From the NCBI RefSeq assembly GCF_000512585.2, contig NC_089242.1, forward strand, positions 3,286,001 to 3,350,000: 64,000 nt of DNA, in the 5' to 3' direction. Below, piece by piece: positions 35,611-45,088 of this stretch; position 1 is the stretch's first letter, and each line of letters opens with the position of its first letter. The translations under genes and the position numbers were made by a program. This stretch comes from Kwoniella bestiolae CBS 10118 (Eukaryota > Basidiomycota > Tremellomycetes > Tremellales > Cryptococcaceae). The notes beneath the pieces are model-generated. The model did no database searches. It was not told where the DNA came from and worked only from the letters and a program-made list of their open reading frames with translations.

Positions 35611-37800
35611 ATGAATCCCCCACTCCAGCTCAAGCGACCCCTTCCCACATCCCCTTTCTCTTCTGACCCGACTCCATCTCGACCAGCCAAATACCGCAAG
35701 ATCAGCACAGAAACGCAACCCGAAGTATTCTCACCTGTTCCTCCTAAACAACCTCTCCCGGATATATTCAAGATACCGACTCCCACTTATTGAGCTTCTG
35801 AAATCCAGGAGAGGTACACTCTGGACGTACCTTGGGACCCCGTTCCATCACGCGCGAGCCTCCTTCTCACACAACTGGGGTTGCGTCGATCACCTAAAGT
35901 ACGAAAGTCCCTACAAGATCTGGAGACGCCCACGCCCATTAGGACGGGTACACCAAAACCTTTAATGGGCTCGCAAGAACCTGATAAAGCGATTCATCGT
36001 CCTTTGCGTACGGACGTCAATATATCTAGACGTTCTTTGATACCAGATCCGACGATTGGACGTTCAAGGCCAGAATCCGATCGAGGAAAGACCGAAGAAC
36101 TTGCTATTTACGTATCGTCAGAGTCCGATTCCTATTCTGAATCAAAGCGAGAACCCGAGAAGAAGAAGGAATCGAAAAAATCAACTACAATCCCTCCTCT
36201 ACCCAAATTCTCTTCTCCCCGAAGCTCAAGTCCACCACCCAGTTCGAAATTTCCCCTCAGAAACATTGCAAAAGCAAGATCGAACTTTGGGTTTACCGGA
36301 AGCATGTACAGCCTCAGCTCGGAAGTTAATCGTAGCAGGGTCGATTCCATGGACGATCAGACGCGACATGTCTGTGATTTATTTAGAGGCGACGTGGGCA
36401 AAGCTTCTAGTGCGACCGAGATCACGAGAAGAAAGGAGAAAAGCGATGTCACGGAGATTGGAAGGGTTAACGTCAGCTCAGTGCAGAGTCGTTCGGCAAT
36501 TCACCATCGTACAAGCACATCCCACATACACCAATACATCAAACCACCGACGCACAGCGAGAGATCATCGAAGGATATTTGCGCGGCTATGATAGGTTTG
36601 GGAAAGACGGGCGATAGCATCAATAGTGTTTCGAGGATGGTCGACAGCACCAGAAAAGGTTCTGGTATACCGGAGTCAGCAGAGTCACAAGAAAAGATGA
36701 AGAACAAGAAATTGGCTGCTCCACCCCTTAAAACACCCGCCTTTAGTCTTGAAGACGTCTTGGCAACACTTACGCGTTGGGAAGAAGCGGAGAAACAAAC
36801 GGAGGAGCTTGGAGAGGTACGATGTAAAACTGATCAATCAACTAAGACTAAGGAGATAAACAAAGGTCAAGAGAAGAAGGATACAGATGACTATCAGAAG
36901 ACTTATGAGGAGAATAAACTCGATAAGAGGAGAAAAACCCAACCGGAAGAACAAGCGGTCCATTCTCCCAGGAACATGAGCTCTGAAGAGCTTAAGAGTA
37001 GAATGCAAAGACTTCGGGACAAGCTCAAGATCAGCGAGGAGAAGAGCAAGATGCTGCGAACAAACACAGATGACACCGATAAAATCAAGACCCGCCCTCT
37101 AAAAGAGAACGCAGTTCATAAGAGTGATGGAATGAAGAAACGCTCGGAAAAGACCAAACCCGATGAGGAGCCTCGACAACCCAAGAGCTACAAGAGCTAC
37201 AAGAGCTACAGGACTCAAGAAGATCTTTTGGAGAGGAAGAAAGAAGCCATAGCAAGGCTAAAACGACATGTTCCTCTTAGATATCAAGGGGATGCTCTTG
37301 GGAATGTAGGAAGGTTCTACCAGAAGATAATCCAAGAGGTATTGCAGGCTGGAGAAAAGGAGAGAAAAGTGGAATCACAAATCCAGGCTGGACCGTCCAA
37401 CGCACGAACCGCCACATCCGAGAAAGCCAAAGATGAAAACTCAGAATGCCTAATATGTTCCGAAGATATCTTCGACGTCCTGGTGAAAGCGGACGAACAT
37501 GGTGGAAGCGAGTATGCATTGTGGGCATGCGAGTTGGCTGGATGTGGATCCGGTAAGTTCCCTTTTGTTTTCACTTGCATCACTTTCGAACCCTGCTTGT
37601 GGCGGTACATGCAAAAGGGCGCCGACTAGATGTCGCTTATCTTGTGTATTGTAGTATTCTGCGTGACCTGTGCGAAAGCTTACGTCGATAGAATGAGGAC
37701 TACGGACTGTCCGGCATGTACGAGGGGATGGGATGTTAGGGAGCTTGAGAAGCAATATAAGGGTTTCATGGCGACGAAGGAGGCTGAAAACAGAGGATGA
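35611..37800 (+). CDS. C8 RING-like protein, copy D (all eight ligands)
   Basis: Proposed exons 35611-35724, 35809-37552 and 37655-37800, 667 aa. The first intron is uncertain: it removes an in-frame TGA at 35791-35793 while keeping the frame, but its donor GTATTC is weak. Without it, translation would start downstream, for example at the ATG at 35965. The long middle is Lys/Ser/Arg-rich and helical near residues 340-500, probably a coiled coil, and includes KSY three times from a 9-nt tandem repeat (37183-37209). The C-terminal domain is complete: ECLICSEDIFDVL, 23 residues between pairs, CELAGCGS, then across the phase-1 intron VFCVTC, 12 residues, CPACTRGWD. It is the largest copy and one of two with an intact ligand set, so it is a candidate E3 ligase, by inference. 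Confidence 0.72.
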
Positions 37801-38349
37801 GTAGGGGATGTGGCCGCGCCGTCGCTTGTTCGAACTCTTTGGGCGATGATGTACGGAGAGATTTTGGTTAGCTTTGTAGACCCTTTTCATCAGCTTATCT
37901 TTGTGGTCTTTATATTCTACGTGTTATTCGTAGGCAGATTTCGATTTGAAAAAGTGTTGTTGAATGAATAGAAGTCTCATGTCAATACTTTCCCTATTGA
38001 TCATCTGTCAGCATTAATGGGGCCGAGAGGGGATCGGTTAAGCGGTTCGATAGCCTGATAATGGGACTACAGTATACCTTTAAGCATGCTGCACTAACTC
38101 TCATTCCGATGTATGTCAGGCTGCTTTAGCGAAGGCTACGATTGTCCTGACTTGTATGTGGATTGCCGACTTCTAACATGTTCTTTCTCATCTCATCAAC
38201 TTTAGTCTTGTTCTTTCTCACTCCGACATACCACATACGAGATATATACCTCATTGACACATATGCTCTGTGATACCTTTAAGCGACACCTTGATCAACC
38301 TCTGACTCTATCCTTGATCTTTGATGCTGACCCCTCCACTCCTCTCATC
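37801..38349. other. Promoter region of RING-like copy E
   Basis: 549 bp with ATATATAC near 38240, about 110 bp before the ATG. No gene seen. Confidence 0.45.
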
Positions 38350-39016
38350 ATGCCTGGTAAATCCCCTCGGCCATCCCGCGCCGCCAAGAGCCGAGCCATC
38401 CGACGCATAGATAAAGCGATACCCAAGGAGAAGAAATACCAGCGCAGAAGGAAGAAAGAGGATAAAGAACGTAAAGCTTTGAGAGAGCGGTATAGGCAGT
38501 CCGCGAAATATACAAAAGGGAAGAGAGAAGCCGAACAGGAGCACAGGCTGATGGATGATGATTCTGCGACGGAGGAGGAAGAAGATAAAGCACGAACGAA
38601 GAAGGAAGAATCGATACCCTTTGAATGTATCATCTGTTCAGATGAGATTCCGGATATCCTCCAACGAGCGGTTCAGGAAGGTAAAGGTGGGGTGGATGGA
38701 GGACTGGTTCTGTGGTCTTGCGATTTGAGGGATTGTGGAGCGTGTGAGCTTATTATACCTGTCTCTTTCATATCTTGATCTGGTTCTGATCTGATTTGTT
38801 CTGTGTGTTCAAAAGGTAGAGGATATACTAATCTGTGCGATTTTGAATCAAATAGTATTTTGCATATCCTGCGCTGTACGATATATTTCACCTCCCCTGC
38901 CACCTGTCATACACCCGGGACAAACGACATGCCCTGTTTGTAGGAGGGAATGGGATTTGGAGAGGCTACGAGAACAGGCGAGGGCGTATGATCCCACGCT
39001 GATGAGTGAGGGCTAG
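38350..39016 (+). CDS. C8 RING-like protein, copy E (all eight ligands)
   Basis: Two exons, 38350-38743 and 38856-39016, give 184 aa. The N-terminus is strongly basic (MPGKSPRPSRAAKSRAIRR, then KEKKYQRRRKKEDKERK), so nuclear or nucleic-acid contact is plausible, followed by an acidic stretch (TEEEEDKA). The domain reads ECIICSDEIPDIL, 27 residues between pairs, CDLRDCGA, then across the phase-1 intron LFCISC, 19 residues, CPVCRREWD. The tail LREQARAYD is shared with copy C. All eight Cys are kept. I chose the ATG at 38350 because it is followed by the basic leader; the next upstream in-frame ATG, at 38263, would add a hydrophobic stretch without support. Confidence 0.78.
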
Positions 39017-39996
39017 TCGAGATGAGTTTCAGTGATACATGAGGAAGATGGGGATCATAGAACACAGTATATGAACAGTATTCTATGGGCTCAGTGCGAT
39101 GGTAGTACGAGGTACCTTGATACGTTCTTATCTATTGTCTCCTGTGTCGGGCGTTTGCTCATATGTAGCTTCGTGTTGTACGGGCCGACTTGAGAATTGC
39201 GAAAAGAGGCCCTGGACTTCACATTATTGTATCCAGTATGAATAGCCAGAGAGCAGGATTCGTAGGCGAGCCACCATACTTGGAAAGAGGGGAGCCCCGC
39301 AGGTCATCTCGCATTGAGCAATCATGAGCACAATCATCATCGTCCTTTCACTTCACATCCCCATGAAAAGAGAATGACGACGGAAAGCAGAAAATTCCAG
39401 AGTACAGTTCCTATCATTCCGGATCGGACTGATAATCTATGTCAATAAGGTCCAATCAATCGTGTGGATCAACTTATGCCAAAGGATCGAGGCGATCGTT
39501 GACTCAGTAGTGCCATTTCCAAGAAAGGACCTGGGATCTCCTCCGGAAATCGTACGCACCGCCTAATGGGCCGAAAGGATACGATGCATAGCTGGGGGAC
39601 GGCTCGGAAATGAATGAAAAGGCGTGTCAAGTCGACGATCTGCAAAGGGGGTGGGGATTTGCTAAATTGCCGATTAAGGGGTCTGACCTTTGTAGAGCTA
39701 CCACGAAGGATTAGCTTCAAACCTTGTTGCCACATATTTTTGTGGAAGCGTCCTGCTGTAATTTCTGAAGATATATAAACCGCTTGAGGGAACAGATTAC
39801 TCTGAATTTCTTCCCATCAAACAATCAAGATACGATTAGTCAGTTCTGCGAACTGACAAAGCTACTACAATAGATCAGATTTGATACTTCAAGTTTTTCT
39901 ACTATTACTTTTCTACAGTTTAGATATCTCAGCCATCTAATCTTTTCTACTTCTTCTGTTTAATTACTATCTACGGATCAACCAAGTCAAGCCAAA
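39017..39996. other. Intergenic, about 1 kb, long promoter of the Cys-repeat gene
   Basis: No coding frame accepted. The last 220 bp hold a TATA box and a pyrimidine-rich leader typical of a strongly expressed secreted-protein gene. Confidence 0.5.
39772..39778 (+). promoter_or_regulatory. TATA box of the secreted Cys-repeat gene
   Basis: TATATAA about 220 bp upstream of the ATG at 39997, followed by a T/C-rich stretch. Confidence 0.5.
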
Positions 39997-41547
39997 ATGC
40001 GATCATCCACTTTCCAAGTCCTCTTCGCTCTCTTACTTCCCCTCGTTACCGCTCATCCGATCAACGATAACTCCAACCTAATCAACAGAAACACCCTAGG
40101 AACCCCCTCTCCCATCGTCGGAACTACTGCCAACGCCGCTGATGCCACTTCCGCCTCAACCCTTTCAACAATCACCAACGTCCATCAAATCACTTCCACC
40201 CAGACTCTCGCCTCTGACGCTCCTGGCGGGCAATCGCGCTCGATGCCATTTGAAAATGCTGAGGACTGTACGGACTCCCACCGAATTGGATTTCCAGGTG
40301 GTTCAGGGGGACATGGAGGGTTTCCCACCGCTCGACCAGGTGGGGGAAATTGCGCCGACGAAAAAGGGTCACCATGCGACTGTTCACTCCCTAATGCGAC
40401 GCCTATTGGGGGACCTCCACCTACAGGACCCCCCACAGGGCTTGCCACAGGGGAAACTTCCAACGCCGCTGCTCCCACCCAAGCTTCCGGGAGATGTGCC
40501 GATGCGAGTGGATCACAATGCGACTGTTCACAGCCCGGTGCTACTCCTACTCCCATCGCGACCGATAGTGCCCAACCCACTAGCGACACTTCCAACGCTG
40601 CCAGCGTCAGTGCACCCACCTCGTCTCCCTCCGATGCCGCCGGCAAATGCGCAGACTCCAATGGTACGGCCGGTGACTGCTCTCAACCTGGTGCGACTCA
40701 ACTCGCCCCGGGGAGTACGAGCTTGCCCGGAGAGACTTCCAACGCGGCTGTTCCCACTTCGGACACTCCCTTGCCTACTTCTGTAACAGGCATACCCTCC
40801 TCTGGCGGGCCCGCCCCCACTGCGACTGGTTCAGGTGGGAGTTGTGCGGATGCAAGCGGTAGTCCTTGCGACTGCTCCCAACCAGGAGCGACGCCCATCT
40901 CCACCAGTCCAGCAGATGTGACTTCCAACGCCGCCTCAGCCACATCATCAATGCCCCCTCCAATCGCCACCGCCACTGGGGGGTCAGGAGGTGGTCAAGG
41001 GGGATCAAGCTGCGCCGATGCGAGTGGTACTCAGTGCGACTGTTCCAAGCCTGGCGCTACACCCATTTTCAGCAGTCCAGCAGGGGTGAGTTCCAACGCA
41101 GCCTCAGCGACATCTTCAATCCCTGCTACAATCCTCACTGGAGGTTCCGGAGGATCACAAGGTGGTCAAGGAGGATCAGGCTGTGCCGACACGAGTGGAA
41201 CTCCCTGCGACTGTTCCAAGCCTGGCGCCACTCCAATTGGAGCATCCTCCCTACCAGGTGTAACTTCCAACGCAGCCTCAGCTACCTCTTCCAATTCCGC
41301 TCCAATCGCTACCGCCACTGGAGGATCTAAAGGTGATCAAGGAGGATGTGCCGATCAAAGTGGAACACCATGCGATTGCTCTCAACCAAGTGCGACCCCC
41401 ATCTCAGGCGGGCCAATGACAACTAGTGAATGTTCGGAAGGTCACGCCACAGCCACAGCCATTGGCACCGGACCCAGACCTAGCAATACGTCGTATGAGC
41501 AGAGTGCCCCGGAGAACTCAGAGGAATACAAGGAGGAGACTGAGTGA
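39997..41547 (+). CDS. Secreted Ser/Thr-rich protein with seven Cys-motif repeats
   Basis: A single exon encodes 516 aa. The signal peptide is MRSSTFQVLFALLLPLVTA, with cleavage before HPIND. Residues about 118-475 carry seven copies of a motif CAD-x2-G-[ST]-x-CDCS-x-P-x-ATP, starting at nucleotides 40351, 40495, 40648, 40843, 41011, 41182 and 41347. Each contains three Cys and ends in ATP followed by a Ser/Thr/Gly/Pro-rich spacer, usually with TSNAA. The third copy has lost one Cys (AGDCS). There is no C-terminal hydrophobic tail, so no GPI anchor; the end is acidic (SEEYKEETE). A strong TATA box suggests high or inducible expression. The spacers should be heavily O-mannosylated. It resembles a fungal cell-surface or mucin-like protein, but I know no named family with this motif. 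Confidence 0.85.
   Translation: MRSSTFQVLFALLLPLVTAHPINDNSNLINRNTLGTPSPIVGTTANAADATSASTLSTITNVHQITSTQTLASDAPGGQSRSMPFENAEDCTDSHRIGFPGGSGGHGGFPTARPGGGNCADEKGSPCDCSLPNATPIGGPPPTGPPTGLATGETSNAAAPTQASGRCADASGSQCDCSQPGATPTPIATDSAQPTSDTSNAASVSAPTSSPSDAAGKCADSNGTAGDCSQPGATQLAPGSTSLPGETSNAAVPTSDTPLPTSVTGIPSSGGPAPTATGSGGSCADASGSPCDCSQPGATPISTSPADVTSNAASATSSMPPPIATATGGSGGGQGGSSCADASGTQCDCSKPGATPIFSSPAGVSSNAASATSSIPATILTGGSGGSQGGQGGSGCADTSGTPCDCSKPGATPIGASSLPGVTSNAASATSSNSAPIATATGGSKGDQGGCADQSGTPCDCSQPSATPISGGPMTTSECSEGHATATAIGTGPRPSNTSYEQSAPENSEEYKEETE
40351..41405 (+). repeat. Coding minisatellite of seven units
   Basis: Unit starts are 144, 153, 195, 168, 171 and 165 bp apart, each a multiple of three, so the frame is always kept. 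Similarity is highest in the Cys block and in the TCCAACGC(A/C)GC coding for SNAA. Confidence 0.8.
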
Positions 41548-41957
41548 TCGTACGGTGGGTAGTGCAAGGATTTGAAGATCTTGGTCAGTGACCTTGATAA
41601 GAGATATGGACTATTTGATTTTGTATTGTATTGTACTGTATATCATGTACGAGCTTGGATGGCTGTCAGTCGTGCTATTGTGTTATACTGTATGTATCTC
41701 ATGGACTTTTCATATGCATTCGTGCTTTGGTATCAATCATCAACGATGAGCTGTTTGCCTAGCGTGCCAAACTTGTGATATATCACTGTACATTGTAAAC
41801 GGTTTGCATAATTCATTGCCCTTGTGAATCCTATGTAGTCTATATTCCAGTGTACTTTTATCTCCTTTCTCATATGTTACCCAACTACGTTAATCACCAC
41901 TCAAGATATCTACATGGGCCATGGACTCGTACTGTATGAGATGATTTGGTCAAATCA
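41548..41957. other. Convergent intergenic region
   Basis: 3' ends of the Cys-repeat gene (+) and the antiporter (-). No feature recognised. Confidence 0.5.
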
Positions 41958-44121
41958 TTATCGTCCTGCCAGCTCTTCACCTCGACTATGACCACGAACA
42001 ACCCTCACATCCTCCCCGTCCTCACTCTCCTCTACCATATCATGCCCCTCTATCCATATCCTGCTCGAACCACGTTCGTTTGAACCCAATTGGTCCGGGT
42101 TGATATTATTCCCATTATCTCGCGAGCCTTCCTCCCTAACATTTTCGTTCGAGTTCCTCCTTGACAGAATCCCAGCCATCGTCCTCTTCTCATTGTTGTT
42201 CGATGCTGATGTCGGTGGATCTCCGAATCTTATGCGATCAGTGTCGTTATCTCCATTCGTGTTGGCGGGTTGACCGACGTTAGAGAATGCCTTGTGGTCC
42301 TGCAAGGTCCCAATAATCGAAGGTGGTCTTGAAGGCAGATTGACAGGTGGAGGTAACCTCGATACCCCGCCTCCCGATCCACCGTCTACATTCCCAGTAG
42401 CGTTCCTAGACAGACTCTTACTTCCAGTTATAGTCATCGTTCTAGCCAATTTGAACCCCCCTTTCCCAATCGGTATAGTGATCCCATGAACGACCACACT
42501 AGTCAATACCAAAAAGTACACAACGGGCAATATAACTTGTCGTAGGTGTTCTCGGGTCCCATCCTCAGGTATGACATCAAGAGCAACCTGAACGTAGAAT
42601 ACCGCTCCTACACCTATTGGACCGAAGAATCCTGCGAATACACTTTCTCGAGTAGTCTTGAGAGCGGGTATCCAGCGCGATAAAGCCCACACCCATGGTA
42701 ATCTTCGTACTAACATGATGAGAATACCTAGGACGACGAGCCGCCAGGGTGATAAGGAGTATTTGGAGAAGTCGGACCATGGGATGATAGCGCCGATGTA
42801 GAGGAAGATGCCCTATCGTAGATGAGACACAGAATATGAGTTTATGCTCATACAATCTTCATGGATGAGCTTGACTCACACTGTTCAGCAATTGATCAAT
42901 AACATCCTGAAATCCATGATCCTCCGTTTCCAGCCTGAACCAATCATCCCATGTAAAAGAGTTCCCAACGACAAAACAGCACAGAATATCATCCGAACCG
43001 ATAATCCCCACCCAGCCAAGTGTGAAGAACGTCAAAGCTACTCCGAAGGACAAGAACGATTCGTGGTCGATGAGTCTAGAAGTGACGAAACAGACCACGT
43101 CAGATGTGTCGTTTTTGACGTTCTAGTAGTCTACCGTAAACACTTACTGTCTCTGCTTTGCAAATTTCAATAGCTTCCTCGCGATGTAGCCGACACCAGC
43201 ACCGATCAAACAGGATAAGATGATCTGGTAGAACAGAATGTTGTAGAACCTAAGAATTGAGCACTTTAGCGGAACTCCTGAAAGTATTGAGGGGAAAGCC
43301 GTACTGACCATTCACCAATTGCTCCACCGATGCTATGTCGAGGATGATCCGGTTCGTGAATCAAGATGAGGTACAACGCTAGGAAGAGGAAGGGGAATCC
43401 CAGTCCGTCGTTTGCGCCGGCTTCGGCAACTATGATGTTCCGAACATGAAGAGGGACGTTCTTTTCGGCGTATCGACCTGTATGCAATATGAATGTCCAA
43501 TGTCAGTATACAATTCGGCCTGTATAGTCATTTCGCCTGGTGGTATCCACGCCATAACAAGTTACAACTGACCTTTACAGATAGCATTACTCAGAACCGG
43601 ATCCGTTGGCGTCACGCACGCTCCGATAACAAGCGATTCCAGGAATGTCAATCCAGGAATAAGACCCCAAATTAACAAGCTCGACACGAACCAAGCGGTG
43701 GTCATGATTGGACCCAAGAGGGTTACGAGGGATAACCATTCTCTTCTCAGATATCTAGCTGGCAAAGCAATCCCAGTGAACAAAACCTGGATGGCAATGA
43801 CAACTCGGGTAATCTGATGAGTAAGGTAGTATTGATCGTCGGTCCATGAGAAGGGATCAAACCATCTTAAAGCGATGGGACCGGTTATGATTCCTACGAG
43901 TAAGGCAATGAGAGCTTCGGCTGAGAGGGTATTGCATATTTAGCTAATTTCGTTATCGGTGATTGGGTTGAATATGTAACGTAAAGATGACATGTGAAAA
44001 CCCCAAACTCACACATGAATAGTTTTTCCTTGACGAAGTAACTGAAGACGCCAAAAATGCTGACGTACCCCCCTGCTACAGCTAGGGATTTGGACGTTTC
44101 GGTAACATCGAGAGCGACCAT
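41958..44121 (-). CDS. NHA1: Plasma-membrane Na+/H+ antiporter of the NHA1 type
   Basis: Six exons give 592 aa: 44121-44013, 43920-43573, 43477-43309, 43249-43148, 43075-42880 and 42812-41958. The CPA1 transporter core has about 12 membrane helices; diagnostic stretches are ACVTPTDPVLSNAICKG, VAEAGANDGLGFPFLF, HESFLSFGVALTFFTL and FFGPIGVGAVFYVQVAL. The conserved acidic pair in the ND-containing motif is present. The cytosolic tail (about 170 residues) is Ser/Asn-rich and ends in a charged segment (MVEESEDGEDVRVVRGHSRG); it is much shorter than in yeast Nha1 (985 aa). It exchanges cytosolic Na+ or K+ for protons. All splice phases close. Confidence 0.93.
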
Positions 44122-45088
44122 ACTGAATAAGACAAGTACGCTCTTCCGAGCTCCCTAAGAACCTTTGAGGTGGAGTGACTGGTTTATGTATGGAAAAGAA
44201 GCGTTTCCTTGATGGTTGATGGTAACAGAGGTGGAGATGTGAGATAAGATTGATTAAATGTCCCGGCTATAACAGACACAGCTATAGACGAGTCAGATGG
44301 ATGTATTTGTTGTTGCTTTGATGGGATCGAGTGCCTAATTTGGTGGTGGGATGCCAAGACTTTTCTGAATACTTTGGCACTTGTCTAACCCTCTGCTGTG
44401 GATCCCAGTAGGACAGGAGAGAGGATCTGTTGGAGTGGGAAGAATGTGGTTGTTTCAATTTGCGCGCACATGGGATGGATTGAATTGATTGTTGGTTGAT
44501 ATTATCTGTGAGGGCTGTTCCTCAAGGATTCTCGTCTGCTTTTGCTTGCGGCTTATAGACTCTGCTGAGTGTTCACCATACCTAGCGATGGGTCTTGCGA
44601 TGAGATGATCAGCTTGAGGAAGAAGGAGGAGGAGGAAGAGAGAAGAGGAAGGGAGAAGATCTTGATCTGAATTTGTGCTCTGCGATGTTTTCTACTTGTT
44701 AAGATATTACGTTAGAAGCACGTGCATGATCGACAAGATCCGTCGGAAGTGATACCATACCTTTCTTTCGCCTTGCTGAATTTAGTCGAGTAACCCATTT
44801 AAGAAGAGGTGTGATGCGGGGATCCCGTACATACAGCAGTATGACAGTAGTAGTAAGGGGCGATGAATGAGGTGACGAACAAGTGATAGTGGTGGATGAT
44901 AACATAGACTATACCTCAATATCACATTCATCAGACTAACTTCCTCATAGCCATCTTGCCTGCTCTCGAGGTCCCAGGTCATCACACTCACTATCGGATA
45001 GGGATCAGAAACCATAATCCATTTCAACATTCTCACTCCCCTCTTCTTGGCAACACCCCTACTCCTTTTCGCCTAATCATCCATCAAC
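44122..45088. other. Divergent promoter, NHA1-type antiporter / VPS35
   Basis: 967 bp of non-coding sequence with AG-rich blocks near 44610-44660 (GGAGGAGGAGGAAGAG). No TATA or E-box was seen; only short unsupported frames occur. Confidence 0.5.

Noticed and set aside
38254..38349. Upstream extension of RING-like copy E
   Set aside because: Hydrophobic extension without a codon signal; the TATA-like element lies just before it and the basic leader starts at 38350.
23954..39016. Mating-type or secondary-metabolite cluster
   Set aside because: No pheromone receptor, homeodomain pair, synthase or oxidase was found; the genes between are housekeeping.
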